Positions 59,931 through 64,000 of a DNA stretch of 64,000 nt are shown piece by piece. The position numbers and the translations under genes were made by a program. Positions within the stretch are counted from its first letter, which is position 1, and each line of letters starts with the position of its first letter. A model generated the notes under the pieces. The model was not told the origin of the DNA and did no database searches. It saw only the letters and a program-made list of their open reading frames with translations. Source of the stretch: Vibrio hepatarius (GTDB taxonomy: Bacteria > Pseudomonadota > Gammaproteobacteria > Enterobacterales > Vibrionaceae); assembly GCF_018860525.1 (NCBI RefSeq), contig NZ_JAHKPM010000010.1, forward strand, positions 29,726-93,725, written 5' to 3'.

Positions 59931-62900
59931 TTAGTTTTTCTTGCCTGACTCTGGTTCTTCTTTTGAACCATCATCTTTGCCGCTTTCGCTAGACTTACCT
60001 TGGGTCTCGGCAGACTCTGCTTTGCTACTCTCAGAGTCTGAATTCTTCCCAGACTCTTTTGGCTGTTCTGAGTCAGCCACATCAGGGGCATCTGATTGCT
60101 TACCACTCGAATTAGAGTCACCAGCTTTTCTTTCTGTTTGAGGTTGCGACGGACTACCATCGGAACCTCCTCCGTTACTTTTATCTTCGGCACCTTTTTT
60201 ATCAGCTAGTTTTTGGCCTGCTATATTCCCTGCCATGCGACCAGCATTGCTAGTCACTTTTCCCGCCATATCAGCCATGGTTTTTGCTGCAATGAATGTC
60301 TCAAGACCAGCAGTAACCTGAACGTTCAGGCTATCCACTCCCATTGGCCTTAACACATAGTCAGGCATCTCTGTCATCATCTTCACAAGACTCTTAAATA
60401 TCAAGAAATACATCCCAACAGTGAAGACAAAGAACACAATTGAGCTGAACGCAGCGACAATAGACATCAGCACACCATCAGCTTCCATCTCCATCCTAAA
60501 CAATGTGAACAGGGTTGAGTTTACCAAGTAAACACCCGCATAACTTAGAGTGTAAAATACCATAAAGGCGATAAATATCAGTGGTGCGCGAAGCACAACT
60601 GAGGCCATCATCGAGATGATTGACGAAGGCTTAAAGAGCGCCTCTCCGTCATCCTTAGTAATAAAGGCAAATGCAATTAAAAGCGGTATTACGCAGAATA
60701 AAATTAAGAATTCAGCGAGCCAACCTAGCCACATCATCACCTGAGCAATATACGGCATCATTGGAATAACATAACCAATGAAGATCCCTGCCACAATAAA
60801 GACCTTACCAAAAATCGCGAAGACTGAAGATATGATCGCCAGAACTTTTATTACAGGGCCAATTTTGGTGATTTTTGCAAACAAGCTAATTCCAATACCT
60901 TTTAGTTTTGCTAAAAAACCTCCTCCGTCAATACCATTATCGGAATCAGAACCTTTATTGCCACCTCCATTAATAGCTTGATTCAAAGCCTGAACAAGAG
61001 AATCAACTAAAACAATAACCAGACCTGTCATTAGCATATCTTTACCAAATATCGATAAAGTGGCTATTGGGTGCTGCCTAAAGTTCACACAGTTCGTCGT
61101 GGTGGTACACTGAGCGAGGCCATCAACCAAGTTCTCTCCCTCAAGACCAAAGCCGTGTTTAAGAACGTCGTCAGCAGGTATAACCATATCCAGCATCATG
61201 CCTACATACTCTGCCATAACTTCAGTTTCACCATCCCCCGTTTCGTCGCCACGTAGAGATTGAGCTGCGATATCAGAACTTCCTTCGTGCAACTGGGTGC
61301 TGAAGTTTGACTCATTAACAGGGAAATTAGCGCCCTTTAGAACTAAAGATTCATCATAAGACCAAAGTGCGGTAATGTTAGGCATGTTGCCACCAACCCT
61401 AAGATTCGATTTGGCTGACGCCTTAGGAGTAGCGTTGTAAATAACTTCTGTGTACTTCTCCTGCTCCTTTGATAGCTGCATGAAGTAACTAGAAATAGCT
61501 ACCGCTCCTTGTTGTCTTAGCTGCTTCAGGAATCTAACCTTGTCTTCGTCAGCGCTTGTCTTAATGCCTTCTAAGGCAGCAAAACGACTCATCGCAGCGA
61601 CTCTTGCGAAATACGCAGCAATGTTTCTCATATGCACCTTAGAGCGCTCCAAAGCGGCACCAGACTCAGTAACGTTCACAGTATCTGAGCTTTTTTCGAT
61701 AACTTTAATCTTGGCTGTAGCGGCCTGCTGAAGAAGTATAACCTCAAGGTTTGCAGAGTCAGAGGCACCGCTTTCAATTGCCTTTGCAGCTTCAATTGCC
61801 GCTTTAACCATTGGTTCTGGCGCTACTGTTCCGTAACTTGTTATATCGCCTTCTTTAGGCAGGATACAAATCGGGAACACATCACCACTAACTAATTCTT
61901 TGATGTCAGTTTCCCAATTTTTAGACTCTAACTTATGAAGAAAAGTAATTTCCTGACTACTCTTATCGAAGTTTTGTATACAGTTGTACCTTCTTAACTC
62001 CCTAGCACCAGATAAAGCCTCAGCGACCACGAAGTCGAAAGGTTCTTTTGCATAATTTGATCTATATTGAGCTGCCCCTATAAACGGATTAAATGTTTGA
62101 GAAGAAATGTTCGATCTATTTAGAACGGCTTCAACACTTAAAGTACCGTAAGCGAACCCTTGAACAATTGCTGTTACATCCGCACCTGTTACTTCTGGAT
62201 ACTCAGCTCTCACCCTCACAATCAAGTCAAGAAGTTTGGAACCCGCAGATTTTATTCTTTCAAATTCCGTGGCGCTAGATCCGCTACCGCCTGAACCACT
62301 AATCATTAAACCAGCCAAACTATCCATAATGGAGTCCTTAGCTATCATCGTGAATACACCTGCCGGAACATCAGGTAATGGTGACGACAAGTTCAAGGTA
62401 GTTGAGTTTAAGAATAGATCCTCATACTTATGAGCTTTTTCGAAAAGTGGGCTAGTTAAAGCATTTCGCGCCTTGTTGCTTAGTCTACTGTCTTGAACAG
62501 TAAAGTTTGCACTACTTGAACCAGTCACAGTCCTATTCTCAAGACCAGATGAATGGTATCCTCCAGTTCCTCCATGTAGCATCCCCGAAGATTGCTGCAT
62601 AGTGATTGAGGTATCATCAAATAATCCCGAAAAATACTCTTGTGCAGATGGATCTTTACTACCATACAAACCGAAACCGAATAAAGCCGTGATTTTTGTA
62701 TACCAAGCCATATCTGCTTCATCTTTGACCATACTAGCGCTTTCTGGTGCAACGTTCGCAAAGTTGGTTCTTAATGCGCCCTCTTGCGCCCCATACAACC
62801 CCCTCATAATTTCAGTTGCGTAGGTTTCGCCTTGAGGCAAGAATTCTTCATAAGCGTTAATGGTCGCATTATGATCAGCACCAAAGTCAAAAATAGCTAT

Positions 62901-63479
62901 CATTGCCGTGAAAAGATAAACCGTCATCTTCATTGCAAAAAGACCGCAGCCAATTACTAGAAGCTGCCCAACATTGATATCTCCAACTTTATATGCGAGT
63001 GCAGCAACAACACCGAAACCAGCGAAGGCTTTATAAGTATTGGGGTCTCTCATTGCTTGCTCAATTGAAGAGTCCTTCATGCTGCGATAGCCAAACATGT
63101 ACACTCTGTAAGCAGAGAACATTAAGACTATAACAAGACATAAATCTACAGCCGCCGCTGCAACTGCACCAATTGGGCGACTGATAAAGTTTACGATTTC
63201 TGAATACTGAGGTAGAGGGACACTGAACAAATCATATACCCCTCTAACAGCTTCATTTGATTGAATAACTGAGCCTATGGATAAAGAGAAAGCATTAAGC
63301 CCTACGTCTTGCTTACATAAGACATAGCTATCTTTCTTTACACCTCCATCTGACTCAAACGCTGAACTACACCTGTCGTCCACAACGACTTTAGATATAA
63401 TGGTTTCTGCAATCGCTGCCCCTGACAGAGAAACCCCCATCAAGAGCAATAATGACATTCGCTTTAAAAGTTTAAGCAT
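59931..63479 (-). CDS. Large polytopic membrane protein, DotA/TraY-like, 1182 aa
   Basis: A signal peptide (1-24, ending AIA) and a short exported part are followed by a helix group (about 100-205) and an exported domain of about 550 residues. The C-terminal cluster contains GYVIPMMPYIAQVMMWLGWL, the clearest DotA/TraY-like P-x-x-P plus GW stretch of the four. A further long helix pair and a 130-residue Ser/Glu/Lys-rich, low-complexity tail (SDSESSKAESAETQGKSSES) complete it. The tail is probably cytoplasmic and disordered. It is the first of the four large genes in transcription order and has its own terminator. Confidence 0.6.
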   Translation of the reverse strand: MLKLLKRMSLLLLMGVSLSGAAIAETIISKVVVDDRCSSAFESDGGVKKDSYVLCKQDVGLNAFSLSIGSVIQSNEAVRGVYDLFSVPLPQYSEIVNFISRPIGAVAAAAVDLCLVIVLMFSAYRVYMFGYRSMKDSSIEQAMRDPNTYKAFAGFGVVAALAYKVGDINVGQLLVIGCGLFAMKMTVYLFTAMIAIFDFGADHNATINAYEEFLPQGETYATEIMRGLYGAQEGALRTNFANVAPESASMVKDEADMAWYTKITALFGFGLYGSKDPSAQEYFSGLFDDTSITMQQSSGMLHGGTGGYHSSGLENRTVTGSSSANFTVQDSRLSNKARNALTSPLFEKAHKYEDLFLNSTTLNLSSPLPDVPAGVFTMIAKDSIMDSLAGLMISGSGGSGSSATEFERIKSAGSKLLDLIVRVRAEYPEVTGADVTAIVQGFAYGTLSVEAVLNRSNISSQTFNPFIGAAQYRSNYAKEPFDFVVAEALSGARELRRYNCIQNFDKSSQEITFLHKLESKNWETDIKELVSGDVFPICILPKEGDITSYGTVAPEPMVKAAIEAAKAIESGASDSANLEVILLQQAATAKIKVIEKSSDTVNVTESGAALERSKVHMRNIAAYFARVAAMSRFAALEGIKTSADEDKVRFLKQLRQQGAVAISSYFMQLSKEQEKYTEVIYNATPKASAKSNLRVGGNMPNITALWSYDESLVLKGANFPVNESNFSTQLHEGSSDIAAQSLRGDETGDGETEVMAEYVGMMLDMVIPADDVLKHGFGLEGENLVDGLAQCTTTTNCVNFRQHPIATLSIFGKDMLMTGLVIVLVDSLVQALNQAINGGGNKGSDSDNGIDGGGFLAKLKGIGISLFAKITKIGPVIKVLAIISSVFAIFGKVFIVAGIFIGYVIPMMPYIAQVMMWLGWLAEFLILFCVIPLLIAFAFITKDDGEALFKPSSIISMMASVVLRAPLIFIAFMVFYTLSYAGVYLVNSTLFTLFRMEMEADGVLMSIVAAFSSIVFFVFTVGMYFLIFKSLVKMMTEMPDYVLRPMGVDSLNVQVTAGLETFIAAKTMADMAGKVTSNAGRMAGNIAGQKLADKKGAEDKSNGGGSDGSPSQPQTERKAGDSNSSGKQSDAPDVADSEQPKESGKNSDSESSKAESAETQGKSSESGKDDGSKEEPESGKKN

Positions 63480-63510
63480 TTTATTTTATTTGTTATTTAT
63501 TTAAATATTA

Positions 63511-64000
63511 TCAATTTTCACAATCATATTCATATTTTCTCTGAGTATTTAACATTGACTCAGCAGAAACCTTTACAAGGTCATTCTTCACAAATGGCTG
63601 AATTGACTCAATTAAACCATTGCTGTAGCTCTGGGACTCTATATCAATGTCATTTGCAATATTTTCAATTTCTAAATTTGATTCGTTAACTAACCTAAGA
63701 TGGGAGTCAACCAATTCTTTTAGAGTTTGTAGAGGTAATTCTGACCTTATAGTTTTTCTAACGTAAGTGGCTAAATCAGCTTCAAATGAATTTGTTGGTG
63801 AAATATCAAATGTTTTTTCGTTGGAAGCTATCGCTGAAGAGATCACATCAACAAGCGATGAGGAGTTAATAGAAATGCTAACTAAACTTTTAGAGATCGC
63901 ATCAATTTTAGTCAACAATGATTCATAAAATCGTCGTTGCGTTGATATGTGATCATTTAACCTTTCTTCAAACACAGCAAGATTGAATGCAGAATTTACC
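63511..64000 (-). CDS. Hypothetical helical protein, 5' end outside the window
   Basis: The frame is open to the right edge of the window (upstream codons read VNSAFNLAV), so the GTG at 63975 is probably not the true start. The visible part is almost entirely helical and acidic, with heptad-like stretches (FYESLLTKIDAISKSLVSIS, LKELVDSHLRLVNESNLEIE). No signal peptide or membrane helix is seen. It lies 31 bp upstream of the 1182-aa gene in the same direction and may encode a cytoplasmic partner. Confidence 0.5.
   Translation of the reverse strand, partial: VNSAFNLAVFEERLNDHISTQRRFYESLLTKIDAISKSLVSISINSSSLVDVISSAIASNEKTFDISPTNSFEADLATYVRKTIRSELPLQTLKELVDSHLRLVNESNLEIENIANDIDIESQSYSNGLIESIQPFVKNDLVKVSAESMLNTQRKYEYDCEN

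Noticed and set aside
59846..60193. 115-aa minus-strand frame at the end of the 1182-aa gene
   Set aside because: It overlaps the low-complexity tail of the 1182-aa protein in another frame and crosses its terminator.

Overview
The window looks like part of a large plasmid from a marine gammaproteobacterium, most likely Vibrionaceae. This is inferred from the AT-rich composition, the NrdA/NrdB sequences, the DUF4870-type protein and the general gene style. A Rep_3-type initiator lies beside six GTACCTTT-type iterons at 2.1-3.4 kb, which points to an independent replicon. I saw no rRNA, tRNA, CRISPR array or complete insertion sequence.

Left part (1-20.8 kb): accessory genes of a partly decaying plasmid backbone. 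They include a metallophosphoesterase broken by one in-frame stop; the initiator and origin; an operon of a DEDD exonuclease with three exported proteins; class Ia ribonucleotide reductase (nrdA, nrdB) followed by a ferredoxin stub fused to a scrap of an IS607-type recombinase; an Api92/YubB-like (DUF1281) protein; a large lipoprotein; a broken YqeY-like mini-gene; a P-loop dNMP-kinase-like protein; a possible PD-(D/E)XK-like protein; a frameshifted HAD-like gene; a CinA/PncC-CYTH fusion; and a membrane-protein gene with at least three disruptions. A 16-bp motif (GTGGTAATATAATGAC-like) recurs in front of many of these genes and once more at 47.8 kb. It may be a shared plasmid promoter or operator.

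Middle (21-47.7 kb, all on the minus strand): a giant-adhesin type I secretion locus. In transcription order it encodes a coiled-coil membrane protein, a 6242-residue adhesin made of about 60 Ig-like repeats, a MotB/TolR-like small membrane protein, a MotA/TolQ/ExbB-like channel protein, a TolC-like outer-membrane protein, an HlyD-like adaptor, an unknown 163-residue membrane protein and an ABC exporter. This gene set matches the logic of Salmonella SPI-4 (SiiA-F: proton channel, T1SS and giant Ig-repeat adhesin), here on a plasmid, in a different order and with extra parts.

Right part (47.7-64 kb): an outer-membrane barrel protein (plus strand), then on the minus strand a secreted metzincin-type protease and four very large polytopic membrane proteins (1024, 1208, 874 and 1182 residues). 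All four have signal peptides, large exported domains and C-terminal membrane clusters resembling DotA/TraY. A truncated IS607-type recombinase sits between two of them, and 58 bp of it is nearly identical to the scrap after nrdB. Most of these genes are followed by their own hairpin terminator. The large proteins probably belong to a conjugative or secretion apparatus whose other genes lie outside the window.

The 18.7-kb adhesin frame is open throughout, so the stops and frameshifts on the left are more likely real decay than general sequencing error.
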